DNA from: Nitrospirota bacterium
GTDB taxonomy: Bacteria > Nitrospirota > Thermodesulfovibrionia > Thermodesulfovibrionales > SM23-35
Assembly: GCA_013388455.1 (NCBI GenBank)
Contig: JACAFF010000016.1
Coordinates: forward strand, 1-41,171
Length of the DNA stretch: 41,171 bases
Reading direction: 5' to 3'
Part shown: positions 6,061-15,486 of the stretch, piece by piece
Numbering within the stretch: the first letter of the stretch is position 1
How the letters are laid out: each line of letters opens with the position of its first letter
Program-made: the position numbers and the translations under genes
Notes under the pieces: model-generated
Seen by the model: only the letters and a program-made list of their open reading frames with translations
Databases searched by the model: none
What the model was told of the DNA's origin: nothing

Positions 6061-6843
6061 ATGATAGGTATTATAGGAGGTAGTGGACTTTATGAAATTG
6101 AAGGGATTACTATTAATGAAGTTAGAGAGCTATCAACCCCTTACGGAACTCCATCAGATAAATATATAATTGGTCAGTTTTCAGGAAAAGATATTGTTTT
6201 CCTTCCAAGACATGGTTCTTTGCACTGCATTCCACCCCATAAGATTAACTACAGGGCAAATATTCAGGGATTTAAAGATATTGGTGTAAAGAGACTTATA
6301 TCCATTGGTGCTGCTGGAGGAATAAGTCCAGGGATGTCACCTGGCACAATAGTTGTTCCAGACCAGATCATAGATATGACAAAAGGAAGAGAATCTACCT
6401 TTTTTGAAGGTCAGGATGGGGTAATACATATTGACCTGACAGAGCCCTATTGTAATTTAATGAGGAGTGCGATTTTAGATGCTGCAAGGAATGCTAAAAT
6501 AGAGGTTAAAGAATCGGCAACTTATATTTGTGTTGAGGGGCCACGGCTTGAAACAAAGGCTGAGATAAAATATTTTTCTCTTATAGGAGCGGATATAGTT
6601 GGAATGACAGCAATGCCGGAGGCAGTTCTGTCAAGGGAAGCAGAGATATGCTACGCAGGTATCAGTATTGTTACAAATTTTGCTGCTGGTATAAATGAAA
6701 AAAGATTGACTGCTACGGAGGTAGTGGACATGATGAAAAATAGGTCTCAACAGATTAAGGATATTTTAAAGGAATTGCTTAAAATTATACCTATTGAGAG
6801 AAATTGTTCATGCAGTGAAGCCCTTCGGGAAGCAAAGATATAA
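6061..6843 (+). CDS. mtnP: Methylthio-nucleoside phosphorylase (MTAP family, probably inosine-type)
   Basis: A 260-residue protein of the PNP/MTAP family with the phosphate-binding GGSGLYE near the N-terminus, LPRHGSLHCIPPHKINYRAN (residues 48-67), and VEGPRLET and GMTAMPEAVLSREAEICYA. Where adenosine-specific MTAP enzymes have a DYD-type segment, this one has TNFAAG with Asn206. An Asn there is associated with 6-oxopurine specificity, as in PNP and the methylthioinosine phosphorylase of Pseudomonas. So the substrate may be methylthioinosine or inosine/guanosine rather than methylthioadenosine (inference). It acts in methionine/purine salvage. It is followed after 5 bases by an NtrC-type regulator, suggesting one transcript. 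Confidence 0.88.
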   Translation: MIGIIGGSGLYEIEGITINEVRELSTPYGTPSDKYIIGQFSGKDIVFLPRHGSLHCIPPHKINYRANIQGFKDIGVKRLISIGAAGGISPGMSPGTIVVPDQIIDMTKGRESTFFEGQDGVIHIDLTEPYCNLMRSAILDAARNAKIEVKESATYICVEGPRLETKAEIKYFSLIGADIVGMTAMPEAVLSREAEICYAGISIVTNFAAGINEKRLTATEVVDMMKNRSQQIKDILKELLKIIPIERNCSCSEALREAKI

Positions 6844-6848
6844 AGAAG

Positions 6849-8219
6849 ATGGAAAATATTCTTATTATCGAAGATAAAGAATCAATGGCAGAGATGCTTA
6901 AACAGATACTTGAGTCTGAAGGGTATACAGTTATATTAGCGCGCGACGGCGAGAAGGGGATACAATGTTTGAAAGAAGGAACAATTGATCTTGTCCTGAC
7001 TGACCTTAAACTACCTAAAATGGATGGTATAGATGTGCTTAAGGCTTCCAAGGAAGAAAATCAACTCAGGCCAGTAATTGTTATGACAGCTTTCGGTTCT
7101 ATTGAGACGGCTGTTGCTGCCATGAAAAGCGGTGCTTTTGACTTTATCACAAAACCCTTTGACCCAGATTACCTTTTAATGTTGATTAAGAGGGCAATTG
7201 AGACTCAGAGACTTATTAGAGAAAATATTTTATTAAAGGAAGAGTTTGCATCAAAACTCGGTTTGCCAACAATAATCGGTAAAAGTCAGGAAATTGTTAA
7301 CGTTGCACAGCTTGTCCAGAAGGTTGCACCAACAAAAACGACTGTGCTTTTACTTGGTGAAAGCGGTACTGGCAAGGAATTATTTGCAAGAGCGATACAT
7401 TACCTTAGTAACAGAAAGCAGTACCCTTTTGTGCCAATTAACTGTGCTGCTATTCCAAGAGATTTGCTTGAATCAGAACTATTTGGTCATGAAAAAGGGG
7501 CATTTACAAGTGCAGATGCTAAAAAGCTTGGAAAGTTTGAACTTGCTGATAAGGGAACTATTTTCCTCGATGAAATTGGAGATATGGATCTGGCTATCCA
7601 GTCAAAGCTACTTAGAGCTATTGAAGCAGGAGAGATTGAGAGAATTGGAGCAGTCAAGCCAATAAAAGTAGATGTGAGGATTGTTGCGGCAAGCAATAAA
7701 GACCTTGAAAAATCTGTTGAAGAGAAGAAATTCAGAGAAGATCTTTTTTATCGGTTGAACGTATTTCCTATAAAAATCCCACCATTAAGAGAAAGGAAAG
7801 AAGACATACCTTTACTTGTAGAATACTTTATAAAAAAATATTGTATGGAGATAAAAACTCCGGTAAAAAATATCTCTAAGGATACTCTTAATATCCTTAT
7901 GAATTCCAGATGGAAAGGCAATGTAAGAGAACTTGAAAATACGATTGAGAGGGCGGTTATTCTATGTGATGGAGAAATGATAACATCTGAACATTTTATT
8001 ATCGATACAAGTACTATTTCAAAACATGATGATAAAACTTTATCTGAGGAAGGAACCTTAGAAGCTGTTGCAAAAGAGGCATTAAGAGTTGCAGAGACAC
8101 AACGAATTATGCACGTTCTTAAAGAAACCAGAGGTAATAAAAGCAGGGCAGCAGAAATCCTTCGTGTAAGCTATAAGACCCTTCTTACTAAAATAAAAGA
8201 ATACGGCATTGAGGCTTGA
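6849..8219 (+). CDS. Sigma-54-dependent NtrC-family response regulator
   Basis: A 456-residue protein with three domains. A receiver (1-~120) has the phosphoacceptor Asp52 in LTDLKLPKMDG, MTAFGS and TKPF. The AAA+ domain (~140-375) has Walker A GESGTGKE, the sigma-54 contact loop GAFTSA and Walker B FLDEIGD. A Fis-type helix-turn-helix (~415-456) includes NKSRAAEILRVSYKTLLTKIKEYGI. It activates sigma-54 promoters when phosphorylated. No cognate kinase gene is adjacent; the nearest kinase, at 19563-21692, carries its own receiver. The putative sigma-54 promoter of lpxC about 1 kb away is a candidate target (inference). Confidence 0.95.
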   Translation: MENILIIEDKESMAEMLKQILESEGYTVILARDGEKGIQCLKEGTIDLVLTDLKLPKMDGIDVLKASKEENQLRPVIVMTAFGSIETAVAAMKSGAFDFITKPFDPDYLLMLIKRAIETQRLIRENILLKEEFASKLGLPTIIGKSQEIVNVAQLVQKVAPTKTTVLLLGESGTGKELFARAIHYLSNRKQYPFVPINCAAIPRDLLESELFGHEKGAFTSADAKKLGKFELADKGTIFLDEIGDMDLAIQSKLLRAIEAGEIERIGAVKPIKVDVRIVAASNKDLEKSVEEKKFREDLFYRLNVFPIKIPPLRERKEDIPLLVEYFIKKYCMEIKTPVKNISKDTLNILMNSRWKGNVRELENTIERAVILCDGEMITSEHFIIDTSTISKHDDKTLSEEGTLEAVAKEALRVAETQRIMHVLKETRGNKSRAAEILRVSYKTLLTKIKEYGIEA

Positions 8220-8294
8220 CAGTAGGTTTCTCATAGAATTATCATAAAATATTCTTGATCAAACTAATCAAAAAATCTTTTCGGAGGAAAAATT

Positions 8295-9050
8295 GTGGCT
8301 GGACACTCCAAGTGGGCACAGATAAAACACAAGAAAGCTCACGTTGATGCAAAGAAAGGCAAAATCTTCAGCAGAATTGTAAAAGAAATATCTATTGCTG
8401 CCCGTTTGGGAGGTAGTGATATATCTGGTAATCCGAGGTTGAGAGTAGCTATAGAGAAGGCAAAAGAGGTGAACATGCCCAGTGATAATATAAAAAGGGC
8501 TATAATGAAGGGAACTGGAGAGCTTCCAGGTATGGCTTATGAAGAAGCTATATACGAGGGTTATGGACCTGGGGGTGTTGCCATTTTGCTGTATGTGCTC
8601 ACTGATAATAAAAACAGAACAAGTCCAGAAATCAGACATATAATGACAAAATACGGTGGCAATTTAGGTGAAGTTGGGTGTGTTTCATGGATGTTTGAAA
8701 AGAAAGGATATATTCTTGTTGATAAAACAAAAGTTAATGAAGATTCTCTTATTACATCTGCTCTTGAAGCTGGAGCTGAAGATCTGAAAAACGACCCCAA
8801 AGAGGATAATTTCGAAATTATTACTACGCCAGAGAATTTTAATGAGGTTAAGAATCTATTAGAAGCATCTGGTATCCCTATTTCTCATGCAGAGGTTACT
8901 ATGTTACCAAAAAATTATGTTACAATCGATAAAAAACAGGCAGAACAGATGATTAAACTTATAGATGCCCTCGAAGACCATGATGATGTGCAGAATGTTT
9001 ATACCAACTTCGATGCCCCTGACGAAGTAATTGCAAAGGTTATAGATTGA
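8295..9050 (+). CDS. yebC: YebC/PmpR-family protein
   Basis: A 251-residue protein opening [31 protein letters not shown], the typical YebC/PmpR/TACO1 N-terminus, and full length. It starts at GTG (8295) behind AGGAGG, because homologues start with the MAGHSKW motif. Members were described as DNA-binding regulators and, more recently, as factors that help ribosomes translate polyproline-type stretches. The 3' end overlaps the next gene if that gene uses its TTG start. Confidence 0.95.
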   Translation: MAGHSKWAQIKHKKAHVDAKKGKIFSRIVKEISIAARLGGSDISGNPRLRVAIEKAKEVNMPSDNIKRAIMKGTGELPGMAYEEAIYEGYGPGGVAILLYVLTDNKNRTSPEIRHIMTKYGGNLGEVGCVSWMFEKKGYILVDKTKVNEDSLITSALEAGAEDLKNDPKEDNFEIITTPENFNEVKNLLEASGIPISHAEVTMLPKNYVTIDKKQAEQMIKLIDALEDHDDVQNVYTNFDAPDEVIAKVID

Positions 9051-9052
9051 CA

Positions 9053-9670
9053 ATGCGCATATCAATCCGTGCAACCTTCAAGCGAAGGTTTTTTGCAGGC
9101 CTCCTCATCTCGATACCTGCTATTATTACCCTTCTTATTATTATATGGTTTTTTAATTTTGTTGACGGGCTTCTTGAACCAATTTATTTTAAAATTCTGG
9201 GATATCATGTCCCTGGCTTAGGTTTTATTTCTGCAATAATTCTTATATTTATTGTGGGTGTTATATCAACAAATGTTATAGGTAAAAAGGTGATAGAATA
9301 TACTGAAAAATTAATGCTCAAGATACCTGTATTTAAAAGCATTTATGTTGCGATTAAGCAACTTGTAGATGCCTTTTCTCCAGAGAGTAAAAGTGCCTCT
9401 TTCAAAAAATTTGTTATTGTAGAGTATCCACGACCCGGTGTTTTTGCTTTTGGTTTCCTCACGAAGGAGAGCACTGTTTTAAAAGGGAAAGACGGTTCTG
9501 AAATCTGTATGATGGCTGTTTACATTCCAACGAATCATCTGTATTTTGGCGAAATAGCACTTTTCAAAGAGAGTGATGTATTTTATACCAGTATATCTAT
9601 AGATGACGGAGTAAAAATTATCCTTTCAGGGGGAATAACAGCCCCTGAAAGGATACCAGAGGTATCATAA
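9053..9670 (+). CDS. DUF502-family membrane protein
   Basis: About 205 residues. Two hydrophobic segments near the N-terminus (LLISIPAIITLLIIIWFF and LGFISAIILIFIVGVIST) are followed by a soluble part with VFKSIYVAIKQLVDAF, the DUF502 pattern. Function is unknown; family members are widespread in bacteria and also occur in plants as COV-like proteins. I chose the ATG at 9053; a TTG at 9047 in the same frame would add two residues and overlap yebC. The stop overlaps the glmU ATG at 9670. Confidence 0.85.
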   Translation: MRISIRATFKRRFFAGLLISIPAIITLLIIIWFFNFVDGLLEPIYFKILGYHVPGLGFISAIILIFIVGVISTNVIGKKVIEYTEKLMLKIPVFKSIYVAIKQLVDAFSPESKSASFKKFVIVEYPRPGVFAFGFLTKESTVLKGKDGSEICMMAVYIPTNHLYFGEIALFKESDVFYTSISIDDGVKIILSGGITAPERIPEVS

Positions 9671-11085
9671 TGCATATTGTTGCTGTTGTTTTAGCTGCTG
9701 GACTCGGAAAAAGAATGAATACTTCAATTCCTAAAGTTCTCAATTTAATACATGGTAAACCTATGCTCCAGCATGTTCTCGATGTGCTCAAAGGACTCGG
9801 GCCTCAAAAAGTTCTGGTTATAGTAGGCAAGAATAGTGATAAAATAAGAAAACATATTACAGATACTGAAAAGATACTTTTTGTTCTTCAAAAAAAGGCA
9901 AGAGGCACAGCAGATGCCATGAAAAAAGCTCTCCCTTATCTTACAGAGTTCAGAAAAACAGTTCTTGTTGTAAACGGAGATACCCCCCTAATCACTAAAG
10001 AAACTATTCGGAATTTTCTCGTTCTTCACAAAAAGAAAAAGAATTCTCTTTCCGTTCTTTCGTTTTTATCCAGCGAACCTTTTTCATATGGAAGAATTTT
10101 AAGAGACTCAAGCGGAAATATCATCAGAATAATAGAAGAAAAAGATACGACATCGGAACAGAAAGAAATAAAAGAAGTAAACAGCGGTATATATGCAATT
10201 GAGCATAATGCTTTAGAACTTATTAACAAAATAAAAATAAATAAATCTAAAGGCGAATATTATCTAACTGATATTGTTTATCTTGCAAAAGAGAAAGGAT
10301 TGAAGATTGATGCTTTTAGTATTGCTTCAGAGGATGAATTGACAGGTGTAAATACCCCGAATGAACTTGAAAGAGCAAGGAAAACTTTAAAAGAAAGAAT
10401 CGTAAAGAAATTTAGAGATAGAGGGGTTAATTTTATTGATTCAGGGGCAGTATATATATCGACTGATGCTAATATTGGTAAAGGCACCACAATTTATCCT
10501 AATGTATATATTGAAGGAACTTCGAGGATCGGGAAAGAATGTATAATTTATCCTAATGTCAGGATTATCGATAGCATAATCCATGACTATGTAATTATAA
10601 AAGATTCAACACTTATCGAAAATTCAATTATTATGGAGAGAGCTTCTGTTGGACCTTTTTCTCATTTAAGGCCACAATCAGAAATCGGAATGGATGTTAG
10701 AATAGGCAATTTTGTTGAAGTAAAAAAGTCAAAGATAGGTTCTGGCACAAAGGCTTTGCATCTTACTTACCTTGGAGATTCCGTAATAGGAAAAAACGTG
10801 AATATCGGCGCTGGCACTATAACATGTAATTATGATGGCTACAAAAAGTATGTTACCAATATTGAAGATAAAGTCTTTATAGGAAGCGATTCTCAACTTA
10901 TTGCACCTGTCAGGATTGGAAAAGGTGCATATGTTGGAGCAGGCACTACTGTAACAAAAGATGTTCCTCAGAAAGCTCTGGCAATCAGCAGGGTGGGACA
11001 GAAAAATATTGAAGGCTGGGCACTTAGAAGAAAGTCAAAAATTCAAAGTTCAAAGTTAAAGGTTAAAAAGAGTGAGAAAAGATAA
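9670..11085 (+). CDS. glmU: Bifunctional GlcNAc-1-P uridyltransferase / GlcN-1-P acetyltransferase
   Basis: A 471-residue GlmU. The N-terminal pyrophosphorylase domain (1-~230) has LAAGLGKRM, and the C-terminal left-handed beta-helix acetyltransferase (~250-455) has LRPQSEIG, LHLTYLGDSVIG and GAGTITCNYDG. It makes UDP-GlcNAc for peptidoglycan and lipid A from the product of GlmS, encoded next. The last ~17 residues (Lys/Ser-rich, from about RRKSKIQSSK) are encoded by tandem TTCAAAG-type heptamers and look like a repeat-derived tail, not part of the fold. Confidence 0.96.
   Translation: MHIVAVVLAAGLGKRMNTSIPKVLNLIHGKPMLQHVLDVLKGLGPQKVLVIVGKNSDKIRKHITDTEKILFVLQKKARGTADAMKKALPYLTEFRKTVLVVNGDTPLITKETIRNFLVLHKKKKNSLSVLSFLSSEPFSYGRILRDSSGNIIRIIEEKDTTSEQKEIKEVNSGIYAIEHNALELINKIKINKSKGEYYLTDIVYLAKEKGLKIDAFSIASEDELTGVNTPNELERARKTLKERIVKKFRDRGVNFIDSGAVYISTDANIGKGTTIYPNVYIEGTSRIGKECIIYPNVRIIDSIIHDYVIIKDSTLIENSIIMERASVGPFSHLRPQSEIGMDVRIGNFVEVKKSKIGSGTKALHLTYLGDSVIGKNVNIGAGTITCNYDGYKKYVTNIEDKVFIGSDSQLIAPVRIGKGAYVGAGTTVTKDVPQKALAISRVGQKNIEGWALRRKSKIQSSKLKVKKSEKR
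11035..11069 (+). repeat. Degenerate TTCAAAG heptamer repeat inside the glmU 3' end
   Basis: Five consecutive 7-base units run TCAAAAA, TTCAAAG, TTCAAAG, TTAAAGG, TTAAAAA. They encode the Lys/Ser-rich tail of GlmU. A different short repeat, TGACTAT twice (11145-11158), lies just before the glmS start, so the whole junction between the two genes is built from simple repeats. Confidence 0.6.
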
Positions 11086-11162
11086 CATTGGATTTTTTTT
11101 ACACGGCATCGGTTATCAGTCATTGGCCATTTATTTTTTACTAATGACTATTGACTATTGAT

Positions 11163-12989
11163 ATGTGCGGTATAATCGGATATATAGGGAAGAAGAATGC
11201 AGTATCTATAGTACTCGAGGGTCTTAAACGTCTTGAATACAGAGGATATGATTCAGCAGGTATCGCTTTTTTTTCTAATAAAGGAATCGAGGTTCGAAGG
11301 CGAACTGGAAAAATAAAAGAGTTAACTGCCCTTATCGAACGTGAAAATCCAACAAGTCATACAACTATAGGACATACGAGATGGGCTACCCATGGAAAGC
11401 CATCTGAGGAGAATGCACACCCACATAGATTTCAGGGTATAGTGTTAGTACATAACGGAATCATAGAAAATTATATTTCACTAAAAAAAGAATTAATTGG
11501 AAAAGGTCACAATTTCACATCAGAAACTGACACAGAGGTCTTCTGTCATCTTATTGCTGATTATGCAGGAACCCTTCCTTTTGAGGAAGCGGTTAGAGAG
11601 GCTCTTAAGAATATTACAGGAACATATGCGCTCGCTATTATAAAAGAAGATGAGCCTAATAAAATCATCGGAGTAAAAAAAGATAGTCCTCTTGTTGTTG
11701 GTTTAGGAGAAGGAGAATTTTTTTTAGCATCTGATGTGCCTGCTTTCTTGAATTACTCAAGAAACGTTATTTTCCTTGATGATGGAGAGATTGCAGTATT
11801 GACACCTAATGGAGTGAATATTACGACACTAAATGGTCAGCATATTAATAAACAGGTGCACTCTATCTCGTGGAGTGCCTCGATGGCAGAAAAAGGTGGC
11901 TACAAACACTTTATGCTTAAAGAAATACATGAGCAGCCAAGAGCTATCGCAGATACATTAAGGGGTAGATTTAATGTTGAGACCGGCGATATTTATCTTG
12001 AAGAATTTGGCCTGAATGAAGTGGACATAAAAAATATTAAGAAGATATTCATTGTAGCCTGTGGCACATCATATCACGCAGGAATGATCGGGAAGTACAT
12101 GATAGAAGAAATGGTAAGAATCCCTGTTGAAGTTGATATTGCTTCTGAATTCCGTTATAGAAAACCGATAATTGAACCTGATAGCCTTGTGATTGTAATA
12201 ACACAGTCAGGAGAGACAGCAGATACGATTGCAGCTCAACGTGAAGCAAAAAAACTTGGGGCGAAAACACTCACCATATGTAATGTTGTTGGTAGTACCT
12301 CATCAAGGGAGGCTGATGCAGTTTTTTATACACATTCCGGACCGGAGATAGGTGTAGCATCTACAAAAGCATTTACCTCGCAGATCGTAGGGCTTTATCT
12401 TTTTGCCATTGCTGCTGCGAAGATTAGAGGTAACATATCTAATCTCAGATCAAAAGAGTTATTGATTGAGCTTTTATCACTTCCTGGGAAAGTGGAAGAG
12501 GTTTTGAATAATGACGAAACTATTAAGATAATTGCAAAGGAAGTTTTCAAAGCGAAAGGATTTCTTTATCTCGGCAGAGGAATTAATTATCCAATAGCAC
12601 TCGAAGGCGCATTAAAATTGAAAGAGATATCCTATATTCATGCAGAGGGTTATGCTGCTGGAGAAATGAAACATGGGCCTATAGCCTTAATCGATGAGGA
12701 ACTTCCTGTTGTTGTTATTGCCCCGAAAGACAATCTATATGAAAAGATAATTGCAAATATTCAGGAAGTTAAGAGCAGGGGAGGAAGGATTATTTCAATC
12801 ACAAATAGTGTTGATGACAATGCATGCGAGCTTTCGGATTATTGTCTTGTTACTCCATATATAAACAATTATCTTTCAACAGTATTAATGGCTATACCCA
12901 TTCAACTTCTCGCATATCATATCGGAATCTTAAGGGGTTGCGATGTTGATCAGCCAAGAAACCTTGCTAAAAGTGTTACAGTTGAATAG
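11163..12989 (+). CDS. glmS: Glutamine-fructose-6-phosphate aminotransferase (isomerizing)
   Basis: ATG at 11163 gives 608 residues beginning MCGIIGYIG. GlmS needs Cys as the residue after Met, because the N-terminal Cys is the nucleophile once Met is removed, so this start is preferred to the upstream in-frame TTG at 11151. An N-terminal Ntn glutaminase domain (~1-215, with HTRWATHGKPSEENAHPH) is followed by two SIS isomerase domains (GTSYHAG, TQSGETADT; then GRGINYPIALEGALKLKEISYIHAEG, GEMKHGP). It makes glucosamine-6-phosphate, feeding GlmU. There is no clear Shine-Dalgarno because the upstream bases are a TGACTAT repeat. Confidence 0.96.
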   Translation: MCGIIGYIGKKNAVSIVLEGLKRLEYRGYDSAGIAFFSNKGIEVRRRTGKIKELTALIERENPTSHTTIGHTRWATHGKPSEENAHPHRFQGIVLVHNGIIENYISLKKELIGKGHNFTSETDTEVFCHLIADYAGTLPFEEAVREALKNITGTYALAIIKEDEPNKIIGVKKDSPLVVGLGEGEFFLASDVPAFLNYSRNVIFLDDGEIAVLTPNGVNITTLNGQHINKQVHSISWSASMAEKGGYKHFMLKEIHEQPRAIADTLRGRFNVETGDIYLEEFGLNEVDIKNIKKIFIVACGTSYHAGMIGKYMIEEMVRIPVEVDIASEFRYRKPIIEPDSLVIVITQSGETADTIAAQREAKKLGAKTLTICNVVGSTSSREADAVFYTHSGPEIGVASTKAFTSQIVGLYLFAIAAAKIRGNISNLRSKELLIELLSLPGKVEEVLNNDETIKIIAKEVFKAKGFLYLGRGINYPIALEGALKLKEISYIHAEGYAAGEMKHGPIALIDEELPVVVIAPKDNLYEKIIANIQEVKSRGGRIISITNSVDDNACELSDYCLVTPYINNYLSTVLMAIPIQLLAYHIGILRGCDVDQPRNLAKSVTVE

Positions 12990-12990
12990 G

Positions 12991-13020
12991 TTTACTTTAA
13001 AGTTTTTTAAAGTAAAAAAT
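12991..13020 (+). terminator. AT-rich hairpin after glmS, possible terminator
   Basis: TTTACTTTAAA (12991-13001) and TTTAAAGTAAA (13006-13016) form a perfect 11-bp stem around GTTT directly after the glmS stop. The stem is AT-rich and the following run (AAATTTTATTT) is a poor U-tract, so termination would be weak; it may instead stabilise the mRNA 3' end. Confidence 0.4.
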
Positions 13021-13089
13021 TTTATTTAAGGAAACAGTAGATTTCACAAAGAAAAATTTGTTAACATGAATATGTCAAAGGAGAGCTTA

Positions 13090-15183
13090 ATGCATGATTT
13101 AAATCCCCAGCAGAAGGAAGCCCTCACTTATACGGATGGTCCTTTACTCGTATTTGCAGGCGCAGGAAGCGGAAAAACAAAAGTTATTACACATAAATTC
13201 TCATACCTTGTTAAATATAAAAGAATTCCTCAAGATTCTATTTTCGCTGTAACATTTACAAACAAAGCATCAGATGAGATGAAGGAACGGATAAGCTCAA
13301 TTCTATGTAGAGATATCAATTGCTCATGGATAGGAACATTTCATTCGCAGTGTAGTAAGATTCTCAGGAGAGAGATAAAAGCTCTCAATTATGAAAACAA
13401 TTTCTCAATTTATGATGAGGATGATCAATGTACCCTTGTGAGACATATTTTGAAGGAGTTCAGAATGTACGAAGCACTTTACAAGGGCATTGTATCCCGT
13501 ATCAATTACTTAAAGTCTGCTCTTATAGGACCTGAGAAATTTCTTTCCTCAGGTGACGGATTTGGTTTTGACGAAAAACTGGCAAAAGTATATGTAAGAT
13601 ATCAGGATGAACTGAAAAGATGTAATGCTCTCGATTTTGACGACTTGATTATGTTTACAGTGAAACTCTTTGAGCAGTATCCCGGATTGCTCGAAAAATA
13701 TCAGCAGAATTTCTCGTATATTCTTGTTGATGAATTCCAGGATATAAATTATGCACAATATTATCTACTCAAACTTCTTGCCTCTGCCCACGGTAAGATA
13801 TGTGTTGTAGGAGATGATGATCAGAGTATTTATAAATTCCGTGGTGCCGATGTTAATAATATTATGCATTTTAGCAGAGATTTTCCTAATGTGAAGATTA
13901 TAAAACTTGAGCAGAATTATCGATCTACCCAGAATATACTCAATGTTTCTAATGCTGTCATTTCAAAGAACAATACAAGAAAACATAAACGTCTCTGGAC
14001 ACAAAGGGGTAGTGGCGAAAAGGTTCATTACTGCTGGCTTGACACATATGAAAATGAGGCTAAGTATATAGCTCGTATGATTAAAGAATTCTATCTAAAA
14101 GGGACATACAGTTACAGAGATTTCGCTATATTTTATCGGGTTAATCTTCAGTCGAGGGTCATCGAGGAAGCCCTTTACAGAGAGGGACTTCCATATAAGA
14201 TTGTAGGAGCTGTGAGTTTTTATCAGCGCAAAGAAGTTAAAGACCTTATTGCATATATGCGTCTTTCACTGAATTCTGGAGACAATGTAAGTTTTAGAAG
14301 AATTATCAACACACCACCACGAGGGATAGGAACTTCAACTCTGTCACGAATAGAACAAGAAGCAAAGAGAAAATCTTTATCACTCTTCAATACATCTAAG
14401 GCTATGTTGCGAGGTGATAATTTCCCTGCTTCAGTAAAGGAAAAGATCTCCGAATTCATTAGACTTATCGAGATGTTTGCTTCTGGAAAATTCAGAAATG
14501 CTTCGGATATGTTAAAGAGTATTTTTGAAAGATCAGGATATGCAGAAATAATCGATGACGAAAAGTTAAAAAACATTTCTGAACTGATAAAATCTGCTGA
14601 TGGGATGGAAATAAAAGAATTTATTGATAAGGTATCACTGTTTACTAATCTGGATGAAACTTGTAATAATGATTATATTTCTCTTATGACCATCCATAAT
14701 GCTAAAGGTCTTGAGTTTCCGGTTGTTTTTATAGCCGGACTCGAAGAAGGCTTACTGCCATATTTCAAGGCATTAAATAATGAAGATGAAATATCTGAAG
14801 AGCGGAGATTATTATATGTTGGTATGACACGTGCAAAAGATTTACTATGGCTTACAGGTGCCAGCAAACGTAAATTATATTCGAAAGTTCAGGATCAGGA
14901 TCCTTCAAGATTTCTAAAAGACATACCGAGGGAATGTTGTAACTGGATCGAAAAAATAACAGGACGTCATACTATAAAACTTACATCAGTCAAGAAAAAA
15001 GTTACGCCTAAGGATACTTTTACACTTTACACAACTGGATGCAGGGTTAAACATCCTGCATGGGGAATTGGCGTTGTTCGTGATTGCTATGGTGATGGAG
15101 AAGACCTCAAAGTAATTATCAATTTCCCGAAAATAGGAATAAAGAGACTTGCAGTAAGATTTGCAAATCTTGAGAAAATTTAA
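13090..15183 (+). CDS. uvrD: UvrD/PcrA-type superfamily 1 DNA helicase
   Basis: ATG at 13090 follows AAGGAG at a good distance and starts MHDLNPQQKEAL, as in PcrA/UvrD; in-frame ATGs at 13066 and 13072 would only add a few residues. All helicase motifs are present: GAGSGKT (I), TFTNKAS (Ia), LVDEFQD (II), GDDDQSIYKFRGA (III), QNYRST (IV), MTIHNAKGLEFPVVF (V), LLYVGMTRAKD (VI). The C-terminus has the Tudor-like segment (HPAWGIGVVRD...) found in PcrA that binds RNA polymerase. It works in nucleotide excision and mismatch repair and removes stalled complexes. About 697 residues, the usual size. Confidence 0.95.
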   Translation: MHDLNPQQKEALTYTDGPLLVFAGAGSGKTKVITHKFSYLVKYKRIPQDSIFAVTFTNKASDEMKERISSILCRDINCSWIGTFHSQCSKILRREIKALNYENNFSIYDEDDQCTLVRHILKEFRMYEALYKGIVSRINYLKSALIGPEKFLSSGDGFGFDEKLAKVYVRYQDELKRCNALDFDDLIMFTVKLFEQYPGLLEKYQQNFSYILVDEFQDINYAQYYLLKLLASAHGKICVVGDDDQSIYKFRGADVNNIMHFSRDFPNVKIIKLEQNYRSTQNILNVSNAVISKNNTRKHKRLWTQRGSGEKVHYCWLDTYENEAKYIARMIKEFYLKGTYSYRDFAIFYRVNLQSRVIEEALYREGLPYKIVGAVSFYQRKEVKDLIAYMRLSLNSGDNVSFRRIINTPPRGIGTSTLSRIEQEAKRKSLSLFNTSKAMLRGDNFPASVKEKISEFIRLIEMFASGKFRNASDMLKSIFERSGYAEIIDDEKLKNISELIKSADGMEIKEFIDKVSLFTNLDETCNNDYISLMTIHNAKGLEFPVVFIAGLEEGLLPYFKALNNEDEISEERRLLYVGMTRAKDLLWLTGASKRKLYSKVQDQDPSRFLKDIPRECCNWIEKITGRHTIKLTSVKKKVTPKDTFTLYTTGCRVKHPAWGIGVVRDCYGDGEDLKVIINFPKIGIKRLAVRFANLEKI

Positions 15184-15191
15184 AATTTGCT

Positions 15192-15479
15192 ATGAGAATA
15201 TCAAAGGAAGAGATTGAACATATTGCAATGCTTGCAAGGCTGAAGTTTACATCTGAGGAAAAAGAGTTATTAGTTTTACAATTGAGTAGTATTCTTGATT
15301 ACATGGAAAAACTAAATGAGCTTGATACAAAAGATATCGAGCCAACTTCTCATGTATTGTCTCTTATCAATGTCATGCGTGATGATATAATGGTTAAATC
15401 AATTCCACAAGAAGAAGCACTGATGAATGCTCCATCACGTACGGATAAATTTTATCGCGTGCCGAAAATCATAGATTAA
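15192..15479 (+). CDS. gatC: Asp/Glu-tRNA amidotransferase subunit C
   Basis: A 95-residue GatC: begins MRISKEEIEHIAMLARLKFTSEE and ends RTDKFYRVPKIID, both typical. It stabilises the GatA/GatB complex that converts Glu-tRNAGln or Asp-tRNAAsn to the amide forms. gatA and gatB are not next to it, unlike the common gatCAB order; gatC follows uvrD by 8 bases. It may be co-transcribed with uvrD and the following genes. Confidence 0.93.
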   Translation: MRISKEEIEHIAMLARLKFTSEEKELLVLQLSSILDYMEKLNELDTKDIEPTSHVLSLINVMRDDIMVKSIPQEEALMNAPSRTDKFYRVPKIID

Positions 15480-15486
15480 CCAACCA

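Noticed and set aside
7294-7665. Open frames overlapping the NtrC-type gene and many others inside recognised genes
   Set aside because: They lie in alternative frames of genes with clear conserved motifs.
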